The position numbers were made by a program, and so were the translations under genes. From RYN-133 sp036497285 (GTDB lineage: Bacteria > Actinomycetota > Actinomycetes > Mycobacteriales > Jatrophihabitantaceae): DNA of 64,000 bases. Below, one piece after another: positions 44,254 to 53,491 of the stretch. How positions within the stretch are numbered: position 1 is the stretch's first letter; each line of letters begins with the position of its first letter. Where the stretch lies: NCBI GenBank assembly GCA_036497285.1, contig DASXJR010000007.1, forward strand, positions 124,001-188,000, in the 5' to 3' direction. The notes beneath the pieces are model-generated. The model saw only the letters and a program-made list of their open reading frames with translations. It searched no databases and was not told the DNA's origin.

Positions 44254-46404
44254 CCGACGAAATCGCCTGGAGAGCGTGGCGATTCCGCGGGGACCCCGAC
44301 TGGTCAGACCAAGACGCCGACGCCCGCGCCTCGAAGGCCGTACACCCACGCTGAGCACGGCGTCGTCCGCTCCGACCCTTACCAGTGGCTGGCCGCCGTC
44401 GGCGACCCCGCCGTCCTCGCGCACCTGACTGCAGAGCGAGCTTTCTACGACGCGTCCTGTCTTCATCTCGAACCCCTCACGTCCGCGCTTCTCGCGGAGA
44501 TGTTGTCGCGACTGCCCGGCGCCGACGAATCCGCGCGCTGGGTGCGAAGCCGGTTCACCTACTGGACCCGGCACCGCGTTAACAGCGAGTACGCCGAACT
44601 CTGGCGACTGAATCATGGTTCAACAGCCGGGTCAACGACCGAATCCGAATCGTCATTGGTCTTGGACATCGCCTCCCTAGACGCCGGGACCGGCTACCTC
44701 GACGTCGGGGTGACCGTCGTCAGTCCGGACGAGGATCTGCTCGCCTACAGCGTCGACACCGACGGCGACGAGGTCTTCGAGCTCAGGTTCCGCGACCTCC
44801 GCACCGGCGAGGATCTCGCCGACCGGGTGCCGCGGAGCTATTACGGCGGGGCCTGGAGCGCGGACTCCGGCTCGTTCCTCTACACCGTCCACGACGACGC
44901 ATATCGCCCATTCCAGGTGTGGCGGCACCGGCTGGGCAGTGACCCGAACAACGACGTGCTCGTCCTCGAGGAACCCGACGAGATGTTCTCGGTGAACGTG
45001 CGGACGACCCGGTCCGGCGAGCTCATCGTGATCTGGAGCGAGAGCCGGTCGACCAGCGAGGCGTGGGTTCTGGACGCAGCGGCCCCGGATTCTCGGCCGC
45101 GGTCGGTAGGGGGACGTCGGCACGGCGTCGTCTATCGCGTCGAACATGCGCCGTCGCCGGCTGGTGACCGGCTGCTGGTGGTCACCAACGACGACGCAGT
45201 GGAATTCCGGATGATGGCGGCGCCCGTCCCCCGCGACTCCGACCAGGAGCACACGGCTTGGACCGAAGCGCGTCCCGAGGGCCCGCGCGAGCGCCTGATC
45301 CGGGCGGACGCGTTCGCCGACGGGGTCGTCCTCTCCTATCGCGCCGAGGGTGAGCGTCGGCTTCGCATCGTGGCGCACGACGACCTGGCGGGCACGGGTC
45401 GGGTGCTGGCCAGCCGCTACGAGGTGGGCTGCCTCGAGTTGGCACGCAACACCTCGTACGACGCGGCCACGGTGACCGTCCGGGACGAGAGCTATCTCCG
45501 TCCGTCCGTCTGGTCGTCGGTCGACCTCCGCAGCGGGGCCACGACGGAGGTACAGCGCGGGGAGGCGCCAGGGTTCGACACCGAGCAGTACGCCGTGGAG
45601 CGCCGTGTGTTCCCGGCGCCGGACGGGACCGCCGTACCCGCGGTGCTGCTGCGGCATCGCGAGACACCCCTGAACGGGACGGCAGCCTGCTCGATCTATG
45701 CCTACGGCGCCTACGAGGCCGTCGACGAGCCGGCGTGGGACGCCGCGCTGCCGAGCGTGCTCGACCGCGGGGTGATCTGGGTGCACGCGCTGGTCCGCGG
45801 CGGTGGCGAGGGCGGTCGGCGCTGGTGGCTCGACGGCAGCATGCGGTACAAGCAGCACACGTTCGACGACCTGATCGCGGTGGCGGACGGCCTCGACCGG
45901 GACGGGCTGGTCGACGGCACACGGATCGCCACGCGGGGGCTCAGCGCCGGTGGGCTGGTGCAGGGTGTCGTGTTCACCCAGCGACCCGACCGTTGGCGGG
46001 CCGTCGTGGCGGAGGTGCCGTTCGTCGATGTCGTCACCACGATGTTCGACAAGGACACCCCGCTGACGATCACCGAGTGGGAGGAATGGGGCGACCCGCG
46101 CATTCGCGAGCAGTTCGACTGGATGCTCGCGTACTCGCCGTACGACAACGTGCCGCCCGCGGGCGGACGACCCGACCTTCTGGTGACCGGCGCTGTGCAC
46201 GACCCACGCGTGATGGTGCGGGAACCCGCCAAGTGGGTGGCTGCCCTGCGGCACTCCGACCCGGAGTGGTCACCGCGGTGCCTGTTCCGCTGCGAGACCG
46301 GCGCCGGGGCGCACGTCGGTCCGTCCGGGCGGGTCGCGCACCTCGGTTACGAGGCCGAGGTGTACGCCTGGATCCTCGATCGTCTGGGAGTGACGCAGGA
46401 CTGA
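44233..46404 (+). CDS. S9-family prolyl oligopeptidase (oligopeptidase B-like)
   Basis: The protein has 723 residues. The only early start codons in frame are GTG 44233 and GTG 44242, because PYTHAEHGVVRSDPYQWL near residue 37 is already conserved in this family. The N-terminal beta-propeller spans to about residue 430. The catalytic domain follows with IYAYGAYE, nucleophile Ser in RGLSAGG, acid in VTGAVHDPRV and histidine in GAGAHVGPSGR. No signal peptide is present. It would cleave short imported peptides in the cytosol. The gene diverges from the Opp binding-protein gene with overlapping 5' ends. Confidence 0.92.
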   Translation: MTAVPSHPTKSPGERGDSAGTPTGQTKTPTPAPRRPYTHAEHGVVRSDPYQWLAAVGDPAVLAHLTAERAFYDASCLHLEPLTSALLAEMLSRLPGADESARWVRSRFTYWTRHRVNSEYAELWRLNHGSTAGSTTESESSLVLDIASLDAGTGYLDVGVTVVSPDEDLLAYSVDTDGDEVFELRFRDLRTGEDLADRVPRSYYGGAWSADSGSFLYTVHDDAYRPFQVWRHRLGSDPNNDVLVLEEPDEMFSVNVRTTRSGELIVIWSESRSTSEAWVLDAAAPDSRPRSVGGRRHGVVYRVEHAPSPAGDRLLVVTNDDAVEFRMMAAPVPRDSDQEHTAWTEARPEGPRERLIRADAFADGVVLSYRAEGERRLRIVAHDDLAGTGRVLASRYEVGCLELARNTSYDAATVTVRDESYLRPSVWSSVDLRSGATTEVQRGEAPGFDTEQYAVERRVFPAPDGTAVPAVLLRHRETPLNGTAACSIYAYGAYEAVDEPAWDAALPSVLDRGVIWVHALVRGGGEGGRRWWLDGSMRYKQHTFDDLIAVADGLDRDGLVDGTRIATRGLSAGGLVQGVVFTQRPDRWRAVVAEVPFVDVVTTMFDKDTPLTITEWEEWGDPRIREQFDWMLAYSPYDNVPPAGGRPDLLVTGAVHDPRVMVREPAKWVAALRHSDPEWSPRCLFRCETGAGAHVGPSGRVAHLGYEAEVYAWILDRLGVTQD

Positions 46405-46405
46405 A

Positions 46406-47941
46406 TTACCCGACCGCCGTGCGATCGAGGGTTGTACGAGGCGCATCCCGGTCGAGGCGAGCACGCAGTTCACCCTTTGCGACCCGCTCTGACGCGGTCA
46501 GGGGCAGATCGGCGACGAACGTCCAGTAGCGGGGAACCTTGAAGTAGGCGAGCTGTCGCTGGCAATGCTCGATGAGGCCGGCCAGATCCGTCGCGCCGTG
46601 ACCATCGGCGGCGACGATGACGGCGTGTACTTCTTCGCCGCGCACTTCGTCGGGCTCGGGGAGCACCGCCGCCATCGTGACAGCCGGGTGTAGCTGCAGC
46701 ACCCGCTCCACCTCGGCCGCTGCGATGTTCTCCCCGCTGCGGCGGATCATGTCTTTGGTGCGGCCGACGAAGTAGATGCGTCCTCGCTCGTCCATCCGGG
46801 CAAGGTCGCCGGTATGCAGCCACCCGTTCCGGAACACAGTCCGCGTCGCGTCGGCGTCGCGGAAGTAGCCGGTCATCATCCCGGCGCCGCGCACCACGAG
46901 CTGCCCAGTGGCGCCGGGTGGCACAGGGTCGTCGGCCTCGTCGACGATGCGCGCCTCGCGTCCCGGTACCGCCCGACCGAGACAGCCGGTGCCCACGCAC
47001 TCGTCGTGATCTCGCGGGTCGAGCCGGATATCGCTGCCCGTTTCGGTCATCCCGAACGCTTCGAACCACGGCACACCCCAGCGAGCCTCGAGGTCGCGGT
47101 GCAGCTCGGGCGGGATGGCCGACGCGCAGATCGACCGCAGCGTGTCCGGGCGAGCGGGAGCCGGCGCGCTCAGGAGCAGTCTCGGCATCATGCCCAGGCA
47201 GTAGAACCAGGTCACCCCATACTCGATGATCTTCGACCAGAACGAGCTGGGGTGGAAGCGATCGAGCACGACCAGACGACACCCGGATGCCAGGCCCAGC
47301 GCGACGTTCCACTGCGGGTCGATGTAATGAAATGGCTGGGCGGTCAGGATGACGTCATCCGCAGTGATGTTCGGGAACCCGTCGATGAGGCCCCCCACCA
47401 GCGTGGTCCAGTACGCGTGCGGTAGGACGCATCCCTTCGGTGCACCCGTGGTACCGGACGTGTACTGGATGTTCGACACGGTTTCTGGCGCGACCTCAGC
47501 CTGGGCCGTTGCGCCGGTCGATTGTGTGAAGTCATCCGAGTCGAGCGAGATCACGGCTTCCAGGAAGGTCTCTGCCTGGATCGTCCGGAGCAGCTCGGCG
47601 TGGCTGTCGTCAGCAAGAACAAGTCGTGCCTGCGAGTGGGCGAGCAGGCGGGTCGCGTCGTAACGGCGATAGCCGGTGTTGACCGGCACGATCGCGGCAC
47701 CGAGCTTGGTGATCGCGAGCCACGCGAGCGGGAAAGCCGGCGCGTTGTCGAGCATGACCGCGACGTGGTCACCCTGGCCGATGCCGTAGCCCGCGAGTAG
47801 CTGAGCGAGCGCGTCGCTACGCACGTCGACATCGGTGAAGGTCAGCGACTCACCGTATTCATCGAAGATCCACGCCACGCGGTCCGGCCAACGCTGGACA
47901 GCCCGACGCAGCAACGCGGGAAGTGTTTGCGGCAGAGTCAT
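46406..47941 (-). CDS. Acyl-CoA ligase (AMP-forming), CaiC-like class
   Basis: The protein has 511 residues from ATG 47941. AMP-binding motifs: YTSGTTGAPKGCVLPH, FEAFGMTETGSD, GWLHTGDLARMDERGRIYFVGRTKDMIRR read in parts, GENIAAAEVE, and the catalytic lysine in ASERVAKGEL. The layout (DHVAVMLDNAPAFPLAWLA and GAAIVPVNTGYRR) resembles crotonobetaine/carnitine-CoA ligase and related small-acid ligases. It overlaps the upstream enoyl-CoA hydratase gene by 4 bp and converges on the S9 gene with 1 bp between stops. It would activate the carboxylate left after hydrolysis or demethylation. Confidence 0.9.
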   Translation of the reverse strand: MTLPQTLPALLRRAVQRWPDRVAWIFDEYGESLTFTDVDVRSDALAQLLAGYGIGQGDHVAVMLDNAPAFPLAWLAITKLGAAIVPVNTGYRRYDATRLLAHSQARLVLADDSHAELLRTIQAETFLEAVISLDSDDFTQSTGATAQAEVAPETVSNIQYTSGTTGAPKGCVLPHAYWTTLVGGLIDGFPNITADDVILTAQPFHYIDPQWNVALGLASGCRLVVLDRFHPSSFWSKIIEYGVTWFYCLGMMPRLLLSAPAPARPDTLRSICASAIPPELHRDLEARWGVPWFEAFGMTETGSDIRLDPRDHDECVGTGCLGRAVPGREARIVDEADDPVPPGATGQLVVRGAGMMTGYFRDADATRTVFRNGWLHTGDLARMDERGRIYFVGRTKDMIRRSGENIAAAEVERVLQLHPAVTMAAVLPEPDEVRGEEVHAVIVAADGHGATDLAGLIEHCQRQLAYFKVPRYWTFVADLPLTASERVAKGELRARLDRDAPRTTLDRTAVG

Positions 47942-48714
47942 GCGCGGTTTCTCAGCCGGCTGGCTGCCAGCGCCTCGTCGCCGCCCTTGGCCACCCCGTC
48001 GGTGATGATCGCGTGCGAGATCTCCAATTCGAGGCCGGCCCCGAAAGCCGCATCGATCCCGTTGTCGAGCGCGGCCTTCGCCAGCGCTGTGGGCAGCCGC
48101 GGCTGACTCGCCAGTCGTCGCGCCCACTGCATGGTCGCGCCCATAAGTTCGCCGGGCGGCACGACACGATTGACCAGGCCGAGCCGCAGCGCCTCCTGCG
48201 CGTCGATCGTCTCACCCAGTAACAGCAACTCCTTCGCTTTGACCGGACCGACGAACAACGGCAGCAACTTCGTCAGGCCGCCGGTGACGCTCAGCCCGAG
48301 ACCGACCTCCGGGAACCTGAAGCGCGTGCCCTCGGCGGCGACGACGAGGTCACATCCCAGCGCGAATTCCGCGCCCGCACCCACGGCGTGCCCGTGCACC
48401 GCGGCGATCACAGGGACGGAAAGACCGCGGATTCGCCTCGTGACCTCCTGCAGGTGCTCGAGACGGCGCAACAATCCGTCCTCGTCCCCGCGTGGTTCCT
48501 TCAAATCGTGGCCGGCGCAGAACGCTCGCCCCCGACCCGTCAGCAGCGCCGCACCGCATTCGCCCGCCTCGACCTCGGACAAGGCGTCGAGCAGCCCCTC
48601 GACAAGCTGGTCATTGACCGCATTGAGCCGATGTGGGCGGTTGAGCGAGATGACCGCGACGTCGGCATCGACAGATAAGACAACCGCTCCGTCGTCGGAT
48701 TGCAGCATCGACAC
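47938..48714 (-). CDS. Enoyl-CoA hydratase/isomerase family protein
   Basis: The protein has 258 residues of the crotonase fold. The oxyanion-hole segments are GRAFCAGHDLKE and HGHAVGAGAEFALGCDL, and FPEVGLGLSVTGG carries the active-site region. GTG 48714 lies behind AGGAAGGA; ATG 48708 is in frame. It forms a two-gene operon with the CoA ligase, the same pairing as CaiC/CaiD of carnitine metabolism. Hydratase, isomerase or hydrolase activity cannot be told apart from sequence. Confidence 0.92.
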   Translation of the reverse strand: MSMLQSDDGAVVLSVDADVAVISLNRPHRLNAVNDQLVEGLLDALSEVEAGECGAALLTGRGRAFCAGHDLKEPRGDEDGLLRRLEHLQEVTRRIRGLSVPVIAAVHGHAVGAGAEFALGCDLVVAAEGTRFRFPEVGLGLSVTGGLTKLLPLFVGPVKAKELLLLGETIDAQEALRLGLVNRVVPPGELMGATMQWARRLASQPRLPTALAKAALDNGIDAAFGAGLELEISHAIITDGVAKGGDEALAASRLRNRA

Positions 48715-48784
48715 AGCCGTCCTTCCTGAGCCAGGGTGAGAGTGCGTTCATCGTCCATCTTCGAGCCGCAGCGAGGTATTACCA

Positions 48785-50395
48785 ATGCTGGTCGACACGG
48801 TTTACGTCGGAGCGCGCTTTCTGACGGGCCGCGACTTCACCCCGGTCGACGCGCTCGCAGTCCATCACGGGCGGATTGTTGCCCTGGGCGACGATGCGCG
48901 GGATCTGCGGGCGCGGCGCCGGATCGACCTCGGCGGAGCGGCCGTTGTGCCGGGCTTTCATGATGCGCACAACCATCTCGCCTGGTTCGGGATGGGTCTC
49001 GACGAACTGCCGCTGGGCGTCGAGCACGTCCGGTCCGTCGATGATGTCTACGCCGCGGTAGCAGCGCGTGCGGCGGAGCTTGCGCCGGGCAGCTGGATCA
49101 TCGGCAGCGGCTACGACCAGAACAAACTCCTCGGCGGTCACCCGAGTGCCGAAGCGCTGGATCGGGTTGCGCCCCGGCATCTCGTCTGGCTCAAGCACAC
49201 CTCCGGACACATGTGCGTCGTCAACTCGGCGGTGCTCACCGAACTTGACCTGGACCATGTCCCCGAGGGCGGTGACGTCGTCCGCGACGCCGCCGGTAAG
49301 CCCACCGGGCTGCTCCGCGAGCAAGCCCAGCTGTTGCTGCAGCCGCTGGTGTATCCGATACCGGTCGACCGGGTGACCCGTGCCATCGGGCGCGCGAATC
49401 ATGCGCTGCTGGCGCAGGGCGTGACGAGCGTGCAGGAAGCCGGCATCGGCGGCGGCTGGATCGGCCGAACACCGATCGAACTCGCCGCCTATCAGAACGC
49501 GCGCGCAGAACATGTCCTCGACCTCCGGGTCACCGTGATGATCGCGGCCGACGCGATGCACATCGTCGAGGCGGCCGAGGAGGACGACATCAAGTTCGGC
49601 CTCGATCTCGGCCTGCGGACCGGCTTCGGTGACGACCACCTCCGTATCGGGGCGATGAAGATCTTCGCCGACGGCTCGTTGATCGGCCGCACGGCGGCGA
49701 TGTGTGATGACTACGTCGACGGCGAGGGCGGGCGTGGCTATTTCCAGACGTCGCCCGCGCAACTACGCGAAACGATCGGCCGTGCGCACCGCTCGGGGTG
49801 GCAAGTAGCTACCCATGCCATCGGTGACTGCGCTGTCGGGGAGGTTCTCGACATCTATGAAGACGTGCTGGCTGAACATCCTCGGCCCGACCACCGGCAC
49901 CGGATCGAACACTGCGGGATCACCCGTCCCGAACACGTCGAGCGGATTGCGCGGCTCGGCGTGATCCCGGTTCCACAGGGCCGTTTCGTCCACGAGCTCG
50001 GCGACGGCATGACTGCGGCGATCGGCGCCGAACGTGCGGAATGGTGTTATCGGCAGAAGTCATTCCTGGACGCCGGGATCGAGCTGCCCGCCAGCTCGGA
50101 CCGCCCCGTGGTGAACGGAGATCCCGTGCTGGGTCTGCGCGACCTCGTCGGGCGCCGCACTGCAACCGGTGCCGTGCTCGCCGCCGACGAGCGGCTGAGT
50201 CCCGCACAGGCCTTGCGCGCTTACACGTACGGCTCGGCATACGCGGCGTTCGCAGAGCGCCGTTTGGGCCTGCTCGACCTCGGGTATCTCGCCGATTTCG
50301 CGGTACTGTCCGCGGATCCGCTACAGGCTGAAGACCTTGGGACGGTGGCCGTACTCGCGACGGTCGTGGGTGGGGAGACGGTTCACATCGTTTGA
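48785..50395 (+). CDS. YtcJ-like metal-dependent amidohydrolase (amidohydrolase family 3)
   Basis: The protein has 536 residues from ATG 48785 behind GCGAGG. Metal site patterns: VPGFHDAHNHLAWFG near residue 58, VATHAIGDCAVGEVLDIYE, HRIEHCGITRPEHVERIARLG and a late SSDRPVVNGDPVLG. It is transcribed away from the CoA ligase/hydratase pair (70 bp between starts). Like the homologue at 15175 it sits at the edge of an import island and may deformylate or deacylate an intermediate. Confidence 0.9.
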   Translation: MLVDTVYVGARFLTGRDFTPVDALAVHHGRIVALGDDARDLRARRRIDLGGAAVVPGFHDAHNHLAWFGMGLDELPLGVEHVRSVDDVYAAVAARAAELAPGSWIIGSGYDQNKLLGGHPSAEALDRVAPRHLVWLKHTSGHMCVVNSAVLTELDLDHVPEGGDVVRDAAGKPTGLLREQAQLLLQPLVYPIPVDRVTRAIGRANHALLAQGVTSVQEAGIGGGWIGRTPIELAAYQNARAEHVLDLRVTVMIAADAMHIVEAAEEDDIKFGLDLGLRTGFGDDHLRIGAMKIFADGSLIGRTAAMCDDYVDGEGGRGYFQTSPAQLRETIGRAHRSGWQVATHAIGDCAVGEVLDIYEDVLAEHPRPDHRHRIEHCGITRPEHVERIARLGVIPVPQGRFVHELGDGMTAAIGAERAEWCYRQKSFLDAGIELPASSDRPVVNGDPVLGLRDLVGRRTATGAVLAADERLSPAQALRAYTYGSAYAAFAERRLGLLDLGYLADFAVLSADPLQAEDLGTVAVLATVVGGETVHIV

Positions 50396-50404
50396 GGAGT
50401 CTGG

Positions 50405-50869
50405 GTGTCGGTACGTCAAGCGCTCCCGTCCGATCTGTCGGTCATCCGACGAACGTTGGAGATGCACGCGAGAAGCGAGGCGTCGGTGCGCCGCGCCGAC
50501 CGGGCGATCGATGAGCTCGAAGATGCCGTGTTCGGTAGCGACGCGTTCATCCGAGTGACCATCGCGGAGCGCGACGATGCGTCGTTCGCCGGACTTGCGA
50601 TGTGGTACCGAACGTTCTCATCGTGGGCGCGAACGTCCGGTATCTGGCTCGAAGATCTGTACGTGGTAGAAGCACACCGCAGGTCCGGGGTGGCGCGCGA
50701 GTTGATGGGCTATCTGCGTAGCCAGACCGACGGTCGCATCGAGTGGGACGTGACGAGGGGAAACGTCACCGCGGAACGCTTCTACGAGAGCCTGGGCGCA
50801 GTTGCACTGGCGGACGTAAGCCGGTATCGCTGGGTCGCGAACGATCCGCTTCAGCCAGCGAACACATGA
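50405..50869 (+). CDS. GNAT-family N-acetyltransferase
   Basis: The protein has 154 residues, with a GTG start behind GAGGAG. The acetyl-CoA binding motif A is LEDLYVVEAHRRSGVARELMGYL, followed by DVTRGNVTAERFYESLGA, which is standard for GNAT. The gene follows the amidohydrolase by 9 bp and overlaps or abuts the kinase-like gene, so the three may be co-transcribed. Acceptor unknown. Confidence 0.9.
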   Translation: MSVRQALPSDLSVIRRTLEMHARSEASVRRADRAIDELEDAVFGSDAFIRVTIAERDDASFAGLAMWYRTFSSWARTSGIWLEDLYVVEAHRRSGVARELMGYLRSQTDGRIEWDVTRGNVTAERFYESLGAVALADVSRYRWVANDPLQPANT

Positions 50870-50898
50870 CGAACCCCCGGCCGGCGGAGGGCTGTCAG

Positions 50899-52218
50899 GT
50901 GAGTTTCTTGGTGCCCCATCCGGAGCGTACGGCGGTCATGGTCGCCGACGGCGATCCGCTTCTCGGGTCAAACGCGCCTGCCAGGTTGCCTGCTGTTTCG
51001 CTGTCCAACACCGAGCCGCTGGTGCCCGAGATGCTCGCCGCTGTCGACGTCCTGGACCCCGACAGGACGGTGGTCCTGCGGACCGTCATGACGTCGGCCG
51101 GTGTGTTGCTGGTGGAATGCGATGCCATGCGCGCGGCGCCCGCTCCCGGTTGGACCTGGCTGGAACTCGATGCGCAGGCGATCGCGCGGCTGGAGCCAGA
51201 GACGTCCCGGGCAGCGGTCGCCTCGTGGGTCGGCGAGCGTGCGGACGGATGGTCGCCGTTGCGCCCTGTGTGGTCGCGGCCCGGCTGGTTCGCACGCGCG
51301 TCCACGTGGATGGTCGAGCAGATGGCGGCGGTCGGACGGCCGGCCGTCGGCGCGCCACGACAACACCAGCTCTGGGGTCTGTCGGTGGTGCTGCGCGCCC
51401 CGTCCGCCGACGGTGACGTGTTCTTCAAGTGCCCTGTCGATCTCTTCCGCCGTGAGGCGGCGCTGACGCGGGCTCTTGCCCGGCTGATGCCGGACGTCAT
51501 GCCCGAGGTGATCGCCGTCGACGATGCGCAGGGATGGCTGTTGATGCGCGACCTCGGCGCTCCCGAGTTGGGCGAGCAGGAGGAATCGTTGTGGTATCAG
51601 GGCATCGTGACGCATGCCGGACTGCAGCGGTCGATGCTGTCTCGTACGGACGAGCTCGTTCGTCTTGGGCTCCCGGTCCGTTCCCTCGCCGGCCTGGCCG
51701 AGTGGGTGGAGGAGATGAGTGAGGACACCGCGCTGCTCGAGCGGATGCCCGCCGAATTGCGTGAGCGATGGCTGGCGACATCCCCGACCCTGGTCGAGTC
51801 ATGCCTGCGCCTCGACGCGATCGGTCCGGGCCCGTCTCTGGTGCACGGCGACTTCCACCCGTGGAACGTCGTCCACGGTCCGGGAACGACGCGTGTCTTC
51901 GACTGGAGCGACGCCGCCGTGTCGTACCCGTTCGTCGATCTCGCGACCTACGTCTTCCGGACACGGGACATCTCCGTGCGCCGCGACCTGGTCGACGCGT
52001 ACGTTGCGGCATGGTCGACCGGAGGGTCGGACGAGTCCCTTCGCGAGGCCGCAGCGCTGGGACTGGTCGTCGGAGCGCTGTACCAGGTGCAGAGCTACCG
52101 TGCGCTCCTGCCAACGTTGGTGGGAAACGGTGCGGACGACGACTTGGCCGATGCCGACCTGGACTGGATCAACCGCTCCCTGACCCGCCACGAGCAGGGC
52201 GTGGACAGCCCGACCTGA
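50899..52218 (+). CDS. Aminoglycoside-phosphotransferase-like kinase
   Basis: The protein has 439 residues from GTG 50899, which has GGAGG 8 nt upstream; ATG 50866, overlapping the GNAT stop, is in frame. The N-terminal 150 residues are of unknown type (SFLVPHPERTAVMVADG, then a long acidic linker). The C-terminal half is an APH-fold kinase with LLMRDLGAPELG, catalytic loop SLVHGDFHPWNVVHGP and metal-binding DWSDAAVSYPFVDLA. It resembles fusions in which an N-terminal domain presents the substrate. No resistance role is implied. Confidence 0.82.
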   Translation: MSFLVPHPERTAVMVADGDPLLGSNAPARLPAVSLSNTEPLVPEMLAAVDVLDPDRTVVLRTVMTSAGVLLVECDAMRAAPAPGWTWLELDAQAIARLEPETSRAAVASWVGERADGWSPLRPVWSRPGWFARASTWMVEQMAAVGRPAVGAPRQHQLWGLSVVLRAPSADGDVFFKCPVDLFRREAALTRALARLMPDVMPEVIAVDDAQGWLLMRDLGAPELGEQEESLWYQGIVTHAGLQRSMLSRTDELVRLGLPVRSLAGLAEWVEEMSEDTALLERMPAELRERWLATSPTLVESCLRLDAIGPGPSLVHGDFHPWNVVHGPGTTRVFDWSDAAVSYPFVDLATYVFRTRDISVRRDLVDAYVAAWSTGGSDESLREAAALGLVVGALYQVQSYRALLPTLVGNGADDDLADADLDWINRSLTRHEQGVDSPT

Positions 52219-52352
52219 CCTCATCGAGCGCGACGGTTGCGGGCAGCGGTCGTCGTCAGATCCAATGTCGCGCATATCCGAGCGCGGCGCGTATATCGCG
52301 ATCGCGTGCCGACGATTGATCGACGCGCTCATCGCCTGCGGTCGAGGCGCCG

Positions 52353-53264
52353 CTACCGATACTTCCTGGTCTTGCTGTTGTAGCTGATGGTCTGCCCATT
52401 GCCGGCGACGACGGTGAGTCGGTAACTGCGTCTGCCCGTTCGGGTGAATTCGAGGGCGTCTTTTGGGCGCAGGTAGATGGTGACTACTCCACGGCCGCAT
52501 CGAAGGGTTGCGCGGACGGTCTGCGGTCCCGTGGTCTCCGGCAGAGCGTCGGTGGACCGTCGGCAGTTGTCGACGGCGCCGACGGCTGCGTACGCATCGA
52601 AGCGTGCAGATTGGAGGTACACGCTCGGCGCCGTTACGACAGCTGCCAGGCTGTCTGGTGACGTTCCGTGCACGTCCCAGGCTTGGCCGTCGCTTGCCTG
52701 ACAGGTGAAGCGCACTGACAGGCCGCCGGCGCCGATCAGCGTGCAGGTGACATCGTCGCGACCGTTGATCCGCTCGACATACAACGCCGCATCAGATGCC
52801 GTCACCGGCGGCAGCGGATCTGCAGCGACCTGACCCGAGCCTTGCGACCATGCTGATTCGGAGTTCGCGCCCAACGGTCTGTTCGTCAGCGTCCCGAACA
52901 GTGCCAGCCCTGCAGCTGGCACAACGATGGCGAAGAACAGCACACGGATGGGTAACGACATGCCCCATTTCCTCGGGCGCGACGGCCGCGACCGTGCGGC
53001 CCGTCGTGCTCGTCGCTGCGAGCCCGGCGATATCGCCTGCTGGGCACAGCCATCGAAGGTGCGACCGAACAAGCCTTCGCGCCGTTCTTTGGACCACGCC
53101 TCGTACGCCGCTAGGAGTGTTCGCGCGCGAACAAGATCACCCGATCGCGTCGCGGCACCCATTGCCTGTTCGTAAGCGTGACGAAGCTCCTCCGGGGATA
53201 CGTGGCGGCTGATCCCCAGCAGCCCGTACAGGTCCTTCATGTAGTCGCGATCAGCGAGACCCAC
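52353..53264 (-). CDS. Membrane-anchored protein with degenerate J-like domain
   Basis: The protein has 303 residues from GTG 53264, directly after GGAGGGAGG. Residues about 10-65 read like a DnaJ domain (DLYGLLGISRHVSPEELRHAYEQA, then AYEAWSKERREGLFG) but lack the HPD motif needed to stimulate Hsp70. A basic linker leads to one membrane helix (PIRVLFFAIVVPAAGLALFG, about 120-140). A 160-residue extracytoplasmic domain with four cysteines follows (CTLIG, FTCQAS, DNCRRS, LRCGRG) that could form two disulfides. Function unknown. Confidence 0.7.
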   Translation of the reverse strand: MGLADRDYMKDLYGLLGISRHVSPEELRHAYEQAMGAATRSGDLVRARTLLAAYEAWSKERREGLFGRTFDGCAQQAISPGSQRRARRAARSRPSRPRKWGMSLPIRVLFFAIVVPAAGLALFGTLTNRPLGANSESAWSQGSGQVAADPLPPVTASDAALYVERINGRDDVTCTLIGAGGLSVRFTCQASDGQAWDVHGTSPDSLAAVVTAPSVYLQSARFDAYAAVGAVDNCRRSTDALPETTGPQTVRATLRCGRGVVTIYLRPKDALEFTRTGRRSYRLTVVAGNGQTISYNSKTRKYR

Positions 53265-53491
53265 GCGGCCTCCCTCCAGACGCGCACCGAGGCGCGAGGC
53301 AGGACCAATCACGTGAAATCATTGTTAGATGATCACTTAGGTCTGTGCGGAAGGCAAGACATCCTCGCGGTACCGAAGGCAACCAGACATTGGCGCGCGG
53401 TAGTCGTCGTTATCGAGAATGCCGTCCGCGCGGACGAGTCGAGCAGATCAGTTTGTTTGCGCTCGTGCTCTGGCCGAAATGCGGTCGCGGG

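Noticed and set aside
42367..44616. 749-residue version of the binding protein
   Set aside because: The extra 121 residues upstream of GTG 44253 lie antisense to the S9 peptidase, precede the signal peptide and show no homology pattern.
43186..46404. 1072-residue version of the S9 peptidase
   Set aside because: The first 349 residues are antisense to the binding-protein gene. The family's conserved N-terminus begins near 44340.
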